From: DAOMNN01 sp035443825
GTDB lineage: Bacteria; Pseudomonadota; Gammaproteobacteria; Burkholderiales; Rhodocyclaceae
Reading direction: 5' to 3'
Assembly (NCBI GenBank): GCA_035443825.1
Contig: DAOMNN010000001.1
Location: forward strand, 24,199-88,198
Length of the DNA stretch: 64,000 nt
Positions 55,148 to 64,000 of this stretch are shown here, one piece after another (position 1 is the stretch's first letter; each line of letters starts with the position of its first letter). The notes under the pieces were generated by a model. It was not told the origin of the DNA, made no database searches, and saw nothing but the letters and a program-made list of their open reading frames with translations. A program made the translations under genes and the position numbers.

Positions 55148-56020
55148 ATGTCGGCTCGGATTCTCGACGGTAACGCTCTGGCAGCGCGCTTGCGCGTGCA
55201 ACTGGCCGAACGCGCGGCAGCGCTCAGGGACAAGGGGGTCGAGCCCTGCCTCGCCGTGATTCTGGTTGGGGAGGACCCGGCCTCGGCGGTCTACGTGCGT
55301 AACAAGGTCGCGGCCTGTGCGAAGGCCGGGATCAAGTCCCTCAAGTATGAATATCCGGCGGACGTCTCGCCGGCGTTGGTGCTGGAGCGCATCGCCGCGT
55401 TGAATGCGGATCCCGGTGTGCACGGCATCCTCGTTCAGTTGCCGCTTCCGGCCCGGTTCGACGAGGCGGTGGTACTCGAAACGATTGCGGTCGAGAAGGA
55501 CGTCGATGGCTTCCACGCGGAGAACGTGGGCCGGCTGTCGCAGGGTAACCAGGCCTTCATTCCATGCACACCCTACGGTGTGATGAAGATGCTCGAATCG
55601 GAGAACGTCCAGGTGCAGGGTGCCGAGGCGGTCGTGATCGGGCGCTCCAACATCGTCGGCAAGCCGATGGCCATGCTCCTGACCAACGCCGGCGCGACCG
55701 TCACCGTATGTCATTCGAAGACCCGCGATCTTGCCGCACACTGTCGGCGTGCCGACATTCTCGTCGCCGCGGTGGGGCGGCCGAAGTTCGTTAAGGGCGA
55801 CATGGTCAAACCCGGAGCGGTCGTGATCGATGTCGGTATCAACCGACTCGCGGACGGCCCCGATGCCGGCAAGCTGTGCGGCGACGTCGATTTCGCGTCG
55901 GTTTCCGAGGTCGCCTCGCTGATCACCCCGGTACCCGGCGGCGTCGGGCCGATGACCATCACCATGCTGCTTGCGAATACTATTGAATCAGCGGAGCGCG
56001 TTGCCGCGCGGGGAGCATGA
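55148..56020 (+). CDS. folD: Methylenetetrahydrofolate dehydrogenase/cyclohydrolase
   Basis: FolD interconverts 5,10-methylene- and 10-formyl-tetrahydrofolate, supplying formyl groups for purine synthesis. The ATG at 55148 gives 290 residues, starting SARILDGNALAARLR. Active-site Lys lies in YVRNKVAACAKAGI, and the signatures VQLPLPARFDE, CTPYGVMKML, VVIGRSNIVGKPMAMLL and PGGVGPMTITMLL are all present. It overlaps purE by 4 nt, a sensible coupling of one-carbon and purine genes. Confidence 0.97.
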   Translation: MSARILDGNALAARLRVQLAERAAALRDKGVEPCLAVILVGEDPASAVYVRNKVAACAKAGIKSLKYEYPADVSPALVLERIAALNADPGVHGILVQLPLPARFDEAVVLETIAVEKDVDGFHAENVGRLSQGNQAFIPCTPYGVMKMLESENVQVQGAEAVVIGRSNIVGKPMAMLLTNAGATVTVCHSKTRDLAAHCRRADILVAAVGRPKFVKGDMVKPGAVVIDVGINRLADGPDAGKLCGDVDFASVSEVASLITPVPGGVGPMTITMLLANTIESAERVAARGA

Positions 56021-56520
56021 ACATGACCGCACAACCCATTGTCGGCATTGTCATGGGGTCGGACTCGGACTGGCCGACGATGCAGGCCGCAGCGAAGATC
56101 ATGAAGGCGTTCGGCGTGCCGTACGAGGCGCGTGTGGTGTCAGCACACCGCACACCGGACCTGATGTTCGAGTATGCTGCAACGGCACGCGAGCGCGGGC
56201 TCAAGGCAATCATCGCCGGTGCCGGCGGTGCCGCACACCTTCCGGGCATGATCGCATCCAAGACCACGGTGCCGGTCCTCGGCGTGCCGGTTCAGTCGCG
56301 GGCGCTGTCCGGGCAGGATTCGCTGCTGTCGATCGTTCAGATGCCCAAGGGCGTACCCGTGGCGACGTTCGCGATCGGCGAGGCCGGTGCAGCCAACGCG
56401 GCGTTGTTCGCGGTGGCGATGCTCGCAGGCACGGATGCGTCGCTGCGCGAAAAACTCGATGCCTTCCGCACCGGCCAGACGCAAACCGTGCTCGACATGA
56501 AGTTGCCGGAGCTGGAATGA
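56017..56520 (+). CDS. purE: N5-carboxyaminoimidazole ribonucleotide mutase
   Basis: Class I PurE moves the carboxylate from N5 to C4 in de novo purine synthesis. The 167-residue length is usual. GIVMGSDSDWPTMQAAAKI and VVSAHRTPDLMFEYA contain the substrate-binding Ser and catalytic His, and AGGAAHLPGMIASKTTVPVL follows. The start overlaps folD as ATGA; an in-frame ATG two codons later is an alternative. Confidence 0.97.
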   Translation: MNMTAQPIVGIVMGSDSDWPTMQAAAKIMKAFGVPYEARVVSAHRTPDLMFEYAATARERGLKAIIAGAGGAAHLPGMIASKTTVPVLGVPVQSRALSGQDSLLSIVQMPKGVPVATFAIGEAGAANAALFAVAMLAGTDASLREKLDAFRTGQTQTVLDMKLPELE

Positions 56521-56527
56521 TTCCAGG

Positions 56528-57670
56528 ATGATCCTCCCCCCTGCCACCCTCGGCATGCTCGGTGGCGGCCAACTCGGCCGCTTCTTTGTTTCGGCTGCAC
56601 ACGAAGCGGGCTACAAGGTGTGTGTGCTGGATCCTGATCCGCACAGCCCCGCCGGCCTCATCGCCGACCGACACATCGTCGCGGCCTACGACGACTTCGT
56701 CGCGCTTGACGAATTCGCTGCGGGTTGTGCCGCGGTGACGACCGAGTTCGAGAACGTGCCGGCCGGAACGCTCGAGTATCTGCTCAAGTTCATTCCGGTG
56801 CACCCGGCACCGGCTGCGGTTGCGATCTGCCAGAACCGGATCGCCGAGAAGACTTTCCTGGCGGAGAACGGATTGCCGCACGGCCCGTTCGCGGTGATCG
56901 AATCCGAGAGCGACGTGCGCAATGCCGATGCAGGCTTGTTTCCTGCGGTGCTGAAGGTCGCTCGCTTCGGATACGACGGCAAGGGCCAGGCGAGGGTGGC
57001 CAATCGCGACGAGGCGCTCCATGCCTTCCATCAGTTCCATCATGAACCCTGCGTACTCGAGCGCATGCTCGCGCTCGATTTCGAGGTCTCGGTCGTCCTG
57101 GCACGTGACGAGCACGGGCATATGCGCTGTTTTCCGACAGTGGAGAACCGGCACCGGAACGGAATTCTCGACGTCACGATCGCGCCGGCACGCGCGACGG
57201 CGATACAACGCGACCGTGCGCAGGAGATCGCCGGGAAGATCGCCGAGAGGCTCGGCTACGTCGGTACCCTGGCGGTCGAGTTCTTCGTCTGCCGTGGGGA
57301 ACTGCTCGTAAACGAGATGGCGCCGCGCCCGCACAACAGTGGCCACCATACGCTCGATGCCTGCGTCACCAGCCAGTACGAGCAGCAGGTGCGTGCCCTG
57401 TGCGGCTTGCCGTTGGGCGAACCGCGGCAGCATTCCGCAGCGGTCATGGTCAACCTGCTCGGCGAGTTGTGGTACGACGCCGATCGCCATCGCGAGCCCG
57501 ATTGGTCGGTGCTGCATGTGGTGCCCGGCCTCAGGCTTCACCTCTACGCCAAACACCACGCCCGCCCAGGGCGCAAGATGGGGCACTTCACCGTGATCGG
57601 TGACGATCCGGCAGACGTCCTGGGCCGGGCCATGGATGCCCGCGCGGCGCTCGGAATCACCGACCCATGA
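56528..57670 (+). CDS. purK: N5-carboxyaminoimidazole ribonucleotide synthase
   Basis: PurK is the ATP-grasp enzyme that carboxylates AIR with bicarbonate and ATP before PurE. The 380-residue sequence has LGMLGGGQLGRFFVSAAHEA at the start, TTEFENVPAGTLE, PAVLKVARFGYDGKGQ in the ATP loop and LLVNEMAPRPHNSGHHTLDA at the metal site. It lies 7 nt after purE and overlaps the tsaC/sua5 gene by 4 nt. Confidence 0.97.
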   Translation: MILPPATLGMLGGGQLGRFFVSAAHEAGYKVCVLDPDPHSPAGLIADRHIVAAYDDFVALDEFAAGCAAVTTEFENVPAGTLEYLLKFIPVHPAPAAVAICQNRIAEKTFLAENGLPHGPFAVIESESDVRNADAGLFPAVLKVARFGYDGKGQARVANRDEALHAFHQFHHEPCVLERMLALDFEVSVVLARDEHGHMRCFPTVENRHRNGILDVTIAPARATAIQRDRAQEIAGKIAERLGYVGTLAVEFFVCRGELLVNEMAPRPHNSGHHTLDACVTSQYEQQVRALCGLPLGEPRQHSAAVMVNLLGELWYDADRHREPDWSVLHVVPGLRLHLYAKHHARPGRKMGHFTVIGDDPADVLGRAMDARAALGITDP

Positions 57671-58680
57671 AGGCCGTCGCCGCTTCCGCGGGTGCGATCA
57701 GCCGTGCCACGGAGTTGCTGCGCGCCGGAGAACTCGTCGCATTCCCCACCGAGACGGTTTATGGCCTGGGTGCCGATGCGCTCGATCCGCGAGCCGTGAG
57801 CAAGATCTTCGCCGCCAAGGGGCGACCGCCCGATCATCCGCTAATTGTCCATATTCCCGACGCCGAGCATCTGCCGCGTTGGGCAGCGCGCATTCCAAAG
57901 GAAGCGCTGGCGCTTGCGCGTGCGTTCTGGCCCGGTCCGCTGACTCTCATCCTGAAGCGCGAAGCGGGCGTGCCGGACGAGGTGACTGGTGGACAGGATA
58001 CGGTCGGCGTGCGCGTCCCCGATCATCCGGTTGCGCTCGCGTTGCTGCGCGCGTTCGATTCGGGCATTGCCGCCCCCAGCGCAAACCGCTTCGGCCGTAT
58101 CAGTCCCACGACGGCCGAACATGTCCGCGAGGAACTGGGGAATCGGGTGGCGATGATCCTCGATGGCGGCGCGTGCGGAGTCGGGATCGAATCGACGATT
58201 CTCGACCTGTCGCGAGAAGCGCCCGAGATTCTGCGCCCGGGCGCGATCTCGCGCGAAGCCATTGCCGCCGTGATCGGTCGCCGACCGCGAATGCGCGGCG
58301 AGGAGCCGCAAGCGGCGCAAGGCGAGCCTCCGCGCGCGTCCGGAGCGCTCGCGGCACACTATGCGCCTCGCACACCCTTGCGCCTGGTCTCGCCCGATCA
58401 ACTGGGCGAGGAAGCCGCCATGCTGGCTGGCCAAGGCAGTCGTGTCGCCGTCCTGTCGCGCAGCCGCGAGAAACCGCACGATCCCCGTTTGACGTGGCTT
58501 GCGGCGTCAGAAGACCCTGCAGGCTTCGCGCACGACCTCTACGCCGCCCTCCGCGCGCTCGATGCCACAGGTGCCGACTTCATCCTGGTCGAGACTCCGC
58601 CGCCCGGCCCCGAGTGGGATGCCGTCGCCGACCGGCTCGGGCGTGCCGTGGTCGGTTCGGGCGATCGCGACGAAACCTGA
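57667..58680 (+). CDS. tsaC: L-threonylcarbamoyladenylate synthase (Sua5/YrdC family)
   Basis: It makes threonylcarbamoyl-AMP for the t6A modification of ANN-decoding tRNAs. The 337-residue protein is the long Sua5 type. The TsaC/YrdC domain (about 1-205) has GELVAFPTETVYGLGADAL, KGRPPDHPLIVHI, VGVRVPDHPVALALL and SAPSANRFGRISPTTAEHV-like sequence, and a C-terminal Sua5 domain (about 230-337) follows. It is last in folD-purE-purK-tsaC and converges with the efflux operon. Confidence 0.93.
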   Translation: MKAVAASAGAISRATELLRAGELVAFPTETVYGLGADALDPRAVSKIFAAKGRPPDHPLIVHIPDAEHLPRWAARIPKEALALARAFWPGPLTLILKREAGVPDEVTGGQDTVGVRVPDHPVALALLRAFDSGIAAPSANRFGRISPTTAEHVREELGNRVAMILDGGACGVGIESTILDLSREAPEILRPGAISREAIAAVIGRRPRMRGEEPQAAQGEPPRASGALAAHYAPRTPLRLVSPDQLGEEAAMLAGQGSRVAVLSRSREKPHDPRLTWLAASEDPAGFAHDLYAALRALDATGADFILVETPPPGPEWDAVADRLGRAVVGSGDRDET

Positions 58681-58777
58681 CCCGTACGACCCAATGCCGT
58701 TCCCGGCCCTTGCAGGAAGGCGTGCACTACAGCCGCAGCGTCGAGGATGATCGCTTGGTGCTCTCTGGCCTGGGCCG

Positions 58778-61700
58778 TCAGTGCTTGCTGTCGGCCGCGA
58801 ATTCCTCGGTCGTAGCCGCCGCCGTCTTCCTGCCGAAGGTGCGCAGGATGACCACGTAGAACAGCGGGATGAAGAAGATGCCCAGCGCCGTGGCGGACAG
58901 TGTGCCGCCGAGCACGCCGGTGCCGATGGCGTTCTGCGCTCCTGAGCCGGCGCCGGTCGCGATGGTCAGCGGTACGACGCCCAGGCCGAAGGCCAGCGAG
59001 GTCATCAGGATCGGGCGCAGACGCTGGCGCACCGCGGTCAGGGTGGCCGAGATCATGTCGCGACCCTCCGCCATCTGCGCCTTGGCGAACTCGACGATTA
59101 GGATGGCGTTCTTCGACGACAGGCCGATGATCGCCAGCAGGCCCACCTGGAAGAACACGTCGTTCGGCATCCCGCGCCCCAGGGCCGCAACCAGGGCGCC
59201 GAGCACACCGAGCGGCACCACCATCATCACCGCAAAGGGGATGGACCAGCTCTCGTACAGAGCGGCGAGACACAGGAACACGACGAGGATGGACAGCGCG
59301 TACAGGGCGGGGGCCTGGGCGCCCGAACGGCGCTCCTCGTAGGAGGTGCCGCTCCACTCGAAGCCGAAGCCGGGCGGCAACTGGGCCATGATCTCCTCGA
59401 CCGCCTGCATCGCGTCCCCCGAAGACAGCCCGGGCGCGGCCTGTCCGAGCAGCTCCATGGCCGGCTGGCCGTTGAAGCGCTCCAGGCGTGGCGGGCCGAA
59501 GGTCCAGTGCGCCGAGGCGAAGGCCGACACCGGCACCATCTCGTCCGCGGCGTTGCGCACATACCACTTGCCGAGGTCCTCCGGGAGCATGCGCGCTTCG
59601 GCGTCGCCCTGGAGGTAGACCTTCTTGATGCGGCCGCGATTGATGAAGTCGTTCACGTAGCTGCCGCCCCACGCGGTCGACAGGGTCGCGTTGATGTCGG
59701 TCACCGACACGCCCAATGCGCCGGCGCGCGCGTGGTCGATCTCGAGGCGGTATTCCGGAGTGTCCTCCTGGCCATTCGGGCGCACCCCGACCAGGCGCGG
59801 ATCCTGACGGGCAAGCCCGAGGAACTGGTTGCGCGCCGCCATCAGCGCGTCGTGGCCAAGGCCGGCACGGTCCTGCAACTGCACGTTGAAGCCGCCCGAG
59901 ACCCCCAGTTCCAGTACCGCAGGAGGCACGAACGCGAATACCATCGCCTCGCGGATCTGCGAGAACGCGCCCATCGCGCGCGCGGCAACGTCCTTTACGT
60001 TTTGCCCCGCGCCGGTGCGCTGATTCCACGGGTGGAGGTTTACGAAACCGATGCCGACATTCTGGCCGCGGCCGCCGAAGCTGAAGCCGGCGACGGTGAA
60101 CAGTGCGCGCACGTTGTCCTTCTCGTTTTCGAGGAAGTGCTTCTCGACCTTCCTGAGCACGTCGAGCGTTCGCTCCTGGGTTGCTCCCGCCGGGAGCAGT
60201 ATCTGCGTGAACATCACCCCCTGATCCTCGTCCGGAAGGAAGGAGGTCGGCATGCGCACGAACAGCAGCCCGAGTACGAGAACGATGGCGAGGTAGATCA
60301 CCAGAAAGCGTCCGCTGCGATGCAGGATGTAAGCCACCGACGACTCGTAGCGCTTCTGGTTGCGGTTGAACATGCGGTTGAACCAGCCGAAGAAGCCCCG
60401 GAACCAGCTGTGTTCGCCGTGGCTGTGTCCTTTCGGGACCTGTTTAAGCATCGTCGCGCACAGCGCGGGGGTGAACACGATGGCGACCAGCACCGACAGC
60501 GCCATCGCCGAGACGATGGTGATTGAGAACTGGCGGTAGATCACACCGGTGGAACCGCCGAAGAAGGCCATCGGTACGAACACCGCCGAGAGCACGAGGC
60601 CGATGCCGATCAGCGCGCCCGTGATCTGCCCCATCGACTTCCTGGTCGCTTCCTTCGCGGGCAGGCCCTCTTCGGTCATGATGCGTTCGACGTTCTCGAC
60701 GACGACGATCGCGTCGTCGACGAGCAGGCCGATGGCCAGCACCATGCCGAACATGGTGAGCATGTTGATCGAAAAGCCGAAGGCCGCCATCAGGCCGAAG
60801 GTGCCCAGCAGCACCACCGGAATCGCGAAGGTGGGAATCAGGGTCGCGCGGATGTTCTGCAGGAACAGGAACATCACCAGGAACACGAGCGCCACGGCCT
60901 CGATCAAGGTCACCACGACCTTCTGGATCGAGTTGCGCACGAAGGGGGTCGTGTCGAAGGGGACCACCGCCGTGACGCTGGGAGGATAGAACTCCGCCAT
61001 CTCGGCGATCTTGGCGCGGACCGCGTTGCCCGTCTCCAGCGCGTTGGCCCCGGCCGCCAGGCGAACGGCAATGCCCGCCGCAGGCTGTCCGTTGAAGCGT
61101 GCGATGGTGTCGTAGTTCTCTGCGCCGATCTCGACGCGCGCGACGTCGCGCAGTCGCACCTCACCGCCGGATGTGGTGGTGCGCAGCAGGATGTCCTCGA
61201 ACTCCTCGACGCTCTGCAGGCGGCTCTGCGCGGTGATCGATGCGGTGAAGCCCTGGCCCGGTCGCGCCGGCGTGCCGCCGAGGTGGCCGGCCGAGACCTG
61301 CGTGTTCTGGGATTCGATGGCGCGGCGCACGTCCAAGGGTGTGAGCCGGTAATTGACCAGTCTGGCAGGATCGAGCCAGATCCGCATCGCGTACTGGGAA
61401 CCGAACACCACGACCTCGCCCACGCCGGTCACGCGCGACAGTGGGTCCTGCACGCTCGACACGAGGAAGTCGGTCAGGTCGAAGTTCGACATCGAGCCGT
61501 CCTCGGCAACGAAGCCGATCACCATCAGGAAGTTGCGCGCCGATTTCGCGACCTGCACGCCCTGTTGCTGCACCGCCTGCGGCAACAGCGGCAACGCAAG
61601 CTGCAGCTTGTTCTGCACCTGCACCTGGGCGATGTCCGGGTCGGTGTCGGCACTGAAAGTCAGCGTGATCGTGGCCCGCCCGAACGAGTCGCTCGACGAG

Positions 61701-61936
61701 TTGAAGTAGAGCAGGCCGTCGAGCCCGGTCATCTTCTGCTCGATGACCTGGGTGACCGAATCCTCGACTGCCTTTGCCGAGGCGCCAGGATACATTGCGT
61801 TGATCGCGATGGCGGGAGGGGCGATCGCCGGGTACTGCGAAACGGGGAGGTTCAGGATCGAAAGCGCCCCCGCCAGCATGATGACAATCGCGATGACCCA
61901 CGCGAAGATGGGCCGGTCGATGAAGAATCGGGCCAT
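58778..61936 (-). CDS. RND multidrug efflux permease (HAE1/AcrB family)
   Basis: This is a trimeric inner membrane proton/drug antiporter of 1052 residues, with 12 helices and two large periplasmic loops. It has ARFFIDRPIFAWVIAIVIML at the start, the proton-relay GLLVDDAIVVVENVERIM in helix 4 and the FGFSINMLTMFGMVLAIG signature. Two copies of the half-transporter pattern are intact. It lies 10 nt after the membrane fusion protein gene. No outer membrane channel gene follows, so it probably recruits a TolC/OprM-type partner encoded elsewhere. Confidence 0.96.
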   Translation of the reverse strand: MARFFIDRPIFAWVIAIVIMLAGALSILNLPVSQYPAIAPPAIAINAMYPGASAKAVEDSVTQVIEQKMTGLDGLLYFNSSSDSFGRATITLTFSADTDPDIAQVQVQNKLQLALPLLPQAVQQQGVQVAKSARNFLMVIGFVAEDGSMSNFDLTDFLVSSVQDPLSRVTGVGEVVVFGSQYAMRIWLDPARLVNYRLTPLDVRRAIESQNTQVSAGHLGGTPARPGQGFTASITAQSRLQSVEEFEDILLRTTTSGGEVRLRDVARVEIGAENYDTIARFNGQPAAGIAVRLAAGANALETGNAVRAKIAEMAEFYPPSVTAVVPFDTTPFVRNSIQKVVVTLIEAVALVFLVMFLFLQNIRATLIPTFAIPVVLLGTFGLMAAFGFSINMLTMFGMVLAIGLLVDDAIVVVENVERIMTEEGLPAKEATRKSMGQITGALIGIGLVLSAVFVPMAFFGGSTGVIYRQFSITIVSAMALSVLVAIVFTPALCATMLKQVPKGHSHGEHSWFRGFFGWFNRMFNRNQKRYESSVAYILHRSGRFLVIYLAIVLVLGLLFVRMPTSFLPDEDQGVMFTQILLPAGATQERTLDVLRKVEKHFLENEKDNVRALFTVAGFSFGGRGQNVGIGFVNLHPWNQRTGAGQNVKDVAARAMGAFSQIREAMVFAFVPPAVLELGVSGGFNVQLQDRAGLGHDALMAARNQFLGLARQDPRLVGVRPNGQEDTPEYRLEIDHARAGALGVSVTDINATLSTAWGGSYVNDFINRGRIKKVYLQGDAEARMLPEDLGKWYVRNAADEMVPVSAFASAHWTFGPPRLERFNGQPAMELLGQAAPGLSSGDAMQAVEEIMAQLPPGFGFEWSGTSYEERRSGAQAPALYALSILVVFLCLAALYESWSIPFAVMMVVPLGVLGALVAALGRGMPNDVFFQVGLLAIIGLSSKNAILIVEFAKAQMAEGRDMISATLTAVRQRLRPILMTSLAFGLGVVPLTIATGAGSGAQNAIGTGVLGGTLSATALGIFFIPLFYVVILRTFGRKTAAATTEEFAADSKH

Positions 61937-61946
61937 GGCGAGACCC

Positions 61947-63119
61947 TCAGTGCGCGCCGGCGCCGTCGCCGGCGGGCGGGGCGATGATGGTGACCTGGGC
62001 GCCGGGGCGGATCATCTGCAGCCCCTCGACGACCACACGATCGCCGGGAGCGAGCCCTTCGGAGACGATCCAAGCATCGCCGAGCGCGCGCGAGATCACG
62101 AGGTCCCGAGCTTCGACCGTGTTGTCAGCGTTGACCACCATTGCCAGCGCCCGGCCGCGCGCATCGCGCGAGACGGCGCGGTGCGGCAGGCGGATCGCGT
62201 CCGGGGCGACGCCTTCCTCCAGCACGGCGCGTACGTACATGCCGGGCAGCAGTCGCTGGTCGGGGTTCGGGAACACGGCGCGCAGGGTGACCGTGCCGGT
62301 GCCCTGGTCGACAGACACCTCGGAAAAGGCGAGTTCGCCCGTGTGTTCATAGGTCGACCCGTCCTCGAGGATCAAGCTCACCGTGGCCCTGCCGTCCTGC
62401 GTGCGCTCGATGCGGCCGCTATCGAGCGCCTTTCGGAGCCGGAGCAGGTCGGTGCTGGATTGGGTCAGGTCGACGTAGATCGGATCGAGTTGCTGAACGG
62501 TCGCCAAGGCTTCGCCCTGGCTTGCCGTGACCAGCGCGCCGGGCGTGACCGCGGAGCGGCCAGTCCGTCCCGGAATCGGCGACTTGAGTTTCGTGTAGTC
62601 GAGATCGATGCGCGCACGTGTCAGCGCGGCCTTCCCGCCCGCCACTTCGGCTTCGGCCTGTTTCAAGGCCGCAATCGCGTCGTCGAGCGACTGCTTGCTC
62701 ACGGCACTGGCCCTGCTCAGTTCCTCGAAGCGCCGCGCCCGCGCACGTGCCGTAGCGGCGTTCGCTTCGGCACGCGCCAGGTTGGCCTGTGCGGTTTGCA
62801 CGGCGGCGCGATAGGTGGCATCGTCGATCTCGTACAACACCTCGCCTTCGGCGACCTCGGCCCCCTCGGTAAACAGCCGCTTGCGGATGATGCCCCCGAC
62901 CTGTGGCCGGACCTCGGCGATCAGGAAAGGCGTCGTCCGTCCGGGGAGTTCGCTCGTGATCGCGATCGGGGCGGCTTCGACGACGAGCACGCTGACTCGG
63001 GGCGGTGCCTGCGGGGCGGCGGCGGGGGCGGTCTCCTGCTTGCCGCACGCGGAAAGAAGCAAAGACACGAGCAGTGCGAGGCATGCGAAGGCGGCGGTGC
63101 GATGGAACTGGGCGTGCAT
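61947..63119 (-). CDS. RND efflux membrane fusion lipoprotein (AcrA/MexA family)
   Basis: This is the periplasmic adaptor linking the RND pump to its outer membrane channel. It has 390 residues with a lipoprotein signal (LLVSLLLSACGKQETAP; lipid-modified Cys near 25). Then come the barrel-sandwich (TTPFLIAEVRPQVGGIIRKR, GAEVAEGEVLYEID), a helical hairpin (about 100-170) and the beta-barrel domain (SPIPGRTGRSAVTPGALV). First gene of the pair; the divergent TetR gene begins about 148 nt away. Confidence 0.95.
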   Translation of the reverse strand: MHAQFHRTAAFACLALLVSLLLSACGKQETAPAAAPQAPPRVSVLVVEAAPIAITSELPGRTTPFLIAEVRPQVGGIIRKRLFTEGAEVAEGEVLYEIDDATYRAAVQTAQANLARAEANAATARARARRFEELSRASAVSKQSLDDAIAALKQAEAEVAGGKAALTRARIDLDYTKLKSPIPGRTGRSAVTPGALVTASQGEALATVQQLDPIYVDLTQSSTDLLRLRKALDSGRIERTQDGRATVSLILEDGSTYEHTGELAFSEVSVDQGTGTVTLRAVFPNPDQRLLPGMYVRAVLEEGVAPDAIRLPHRAVSRDARGRALAMVVNADNTVEARDLVISRALGDAWIVSEGLAPGDRVVVEGLQMIRPGAQVTIIAPPAGDGAGAH

Positions 63120-63178
63120 TACGGTCGTGTCCCTTGGGCGGGCGGTTGGTGTGGCCGCATGTTGGTTTAGAAGGCGTA

Positions 63179-63197
63179 TTCTAGAATGAACGTTCTA
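63179..63197. promoter_or_regulatory. Candidate TetR-family operator between the efflux operon and its regulator
   Basis: Three nested symmetric elements lie together: TTCTAGAA at 63179-63186, GAACGTTC at 63188-63195, and TAGAA-N6-TTCTA at 63182-63197. The position, midway in the 147-nt divergent gap, is what an AcrR-like repressor of both genes would need. No firm promoter elements were read. Confidence 0.5.
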
Positions 63198-63266
63198 CCC
63201 GTGCTAAGCTTTTTCTGACTTTTGCCGGGGATGCCTCCGGCGTGAACCGCCAACGGGGAGCCACCC

Positions 63267-63878
63267 ATGTCGTCCATGATCGGACCTGCCGAAACCGAAC
63301 CGAGCGCGAGTGCGCGGGCCGAAATCCGGCGCGCCCAGATTCTCGATGCGGCGGCAGCCTGCTTTCGGGAACATGGTTTCCACGGGGCGAGCATCGCCCG
63401 CATCTCCAGGGCATCGGGCATGAGCGCGGGCCATATCTACCATTACTTTCGCAACAAGGAAGAGATCATCGAGGCCATCGTCGAGCAGGACGTCGCCCGC
63501 ATTCTCGACGTGCACGGACGCCTGCGCGCGACCACCGACCCCGAGGCGACGACCATGGTGTGCGTGGCCGAAGCGGTGCGCAACATGCTCGATCCAGACA
63601 TGGCGGCGCTGAAGCTCGAGATCCTCGCCGAGGCCGCGCGCAATGCGCGCATCGCCAAACTCGTCCGCGCCGCCGATCAGCGTACCAGGGCCAGTCTGAT
63701 CGAGACCCTGTGTGCGCTCGGCAAGGCACGTTCGGCCGAAGATCTCGACGATTGCGCCGACAGCCTGTGCGCGATGTTCGATGGGCTCATGACCCGCGGC
63801 GTGCGCAATCCCGATCTCGACGCCGATACCGTCACGCGCCGCTATCAGCGCATGGTCAAGTCCCTGCTCCAGCTGTGA
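63267..63878 (+). CDS. TetR family transcriptional regulator (probable repressor of the efflux pump)
   Basis: The 203-residue protein has the N-terminal TetR helix-turn-helix (QILDAAAACFREHGFHGASI, SRASGMSAGHIYHYFRNKEE) and an all-helical ligand-binding C-terminal domain. It is divergently transcribed from the RND pair, the classic arrangement for AcrR/MexR-type local control. The inducing ligand is unknown. Confidence 0.9.
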   Translation: MSSMIGPAETEPSASARAEIRRAQILDAAAACFREHGFHGASIARISRASGMSAGHIYHYFRNKEEIIEAIVEQDVARILDVHGRLRATTDPEATTMVCVAEAVRNMLDPDMAALKLEILAEAARNARIAKLVRAADQRTRASLIETLCALGKARSAEDLDDCADSLCAMFDGLMTRGVRNPDLDADTVTRRYQRMVKSLLQL

Positions 63879-63928
63879 CGATCATGTGAGCCCCGGCCCG
63901 TCGGCTTCCCAAATGCGGAACCGCTGGA

Positions 63929-63934
63929 TATAAT
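63929..63934 (+). promoter_or_regulatory. -10 element of the tRNA-Ala gene
   Basis: A perfect TATAAT lies 11 nt before the tRNA 5' end, so transcription would begin close to the mature end. The -35 region (CTTCCC, 18 bp upstream) is weak. Confidence 0.55.
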
Positions 63935-63945
63935 GCGCACCCTCA

Positions 63946-64000
63946 GGGCCGATAGCTCAGCTGGGAGAGCGCTGCGTTCGCAATGCAGAGGTCGAGGGTT
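63946..64000 (+). tRNA. tRNA-Ala (anticodon CGC), 3' truncated by the window end
   Basis: The visible 55 nt start GGGCCGA (acceptor strand), then the D-arm GCTC-AGCTGGGA-GAGC, and the anticodon arm CTGCG-TTCGCAA-TGCAG, in which the loop puts CGC at positions 34-36. The T-arm begins with GAGGGTT as the window ends. CGC reads the alanine codon GCG. Confidence 0.93.

Overview
This window is a stretch of a GC-rich, motile, respiratory betaproteobacterial chromosome. The best guess is Rhodocyclales (Azoarcus/Thauera/Aromatoleum-like). That guess rests on the flagellar gene order with a FleSR-type two-component pair, the aceE-aceF-lpdA operon whose E3 carries its own lipoyl domain, an indolepyruvate:ferredoxin oxidoreductase behind an FNR-type site, and the base composition. 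One scaffold gap of 100 N lies at 38443-38542. No insertion sequence, prophage or CRISPR array was seen.

Region 1 (1-17986) is flagellar. On the minus strand, fliF-fliG-fliH-fliI-fliJ-fliK-fliL-fliM-fliN build the MS ring, switch, export ATPase complex and hook ruler. On the plus strand are the sensor kinase/sigma-54 activator pair fleS-fleR and then fliE. Back on the minus strand are fliC, flaG, fliD, fliS, fliT, a second FliK-like gene, an FlhB-tail paralogue and a YcgR-like c-di-GMP brake. Three sigma-54 -24/-12 promoters (fliE, fliF, fliK) and one sigma-28 promoter (fliC) can be read directly, which gives a coherent FleSR then FliA hierarchy. The flagellin is only 230 residues long.

Region 2 (18080-30559) is a minus-strand, mostly 4-nt-overlapping operon directly upstream of fliC. 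In transcription order it encodes a PLP sugar aminotransferase, an ATP-grasp/HAD fusion, a TylF-like methyltransferase, a beta-propeller glycosidase-like protein, a GT2 with a C-terminal Rossmann-like domain, an FkbM methyltransferase, a TagD-like glycerol-3-phosphate cytidylyltransferase, a TagF-like glycerophosphotransferase and a 1362-residue multi-glycosyltransferase. A truncated sugar nucleotidyltransferase gene marks its 5' edge. I infer a transferred and remodelled surface-glycan or flagellin-glycosylation island able to add glycerol-phosphate, which is a teichoic-acid-like chemistry in a Gram-negative. This is the best candidate here for an undescribed system.

Region 3 (30711-38399) holds a rhodanese, two tandem paralogous GGDEF diguanylate cyclases, a membrane DUF2868 protein with its partner DUF3482 GTPase, and a hypothetical protein. 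Region 4 (38443-45573) has the gap, a truncated thioredoxin-like protein, and the pyruvate dehydrogenase operon. The interdomain linkers of the E2 and E3 proteins contain translated palindromic repeat elements (REPIN-like).

Region 5 (45840-50690) pairs an orphan Leu/Ile/Val-type periplasmic binding protein with a divergent multi-PAS histidine kinase and a FixJ-type regulator. Region 6 (50711-64000) contains a K+/H+ antiporter, FNR-box-iorAB, folD-purE-purK-tsaC, an RND efflux pair with a divergent TetR regulator, and the first 55 nt of a tRNA-Ala(CGC) gene that runs off the end.
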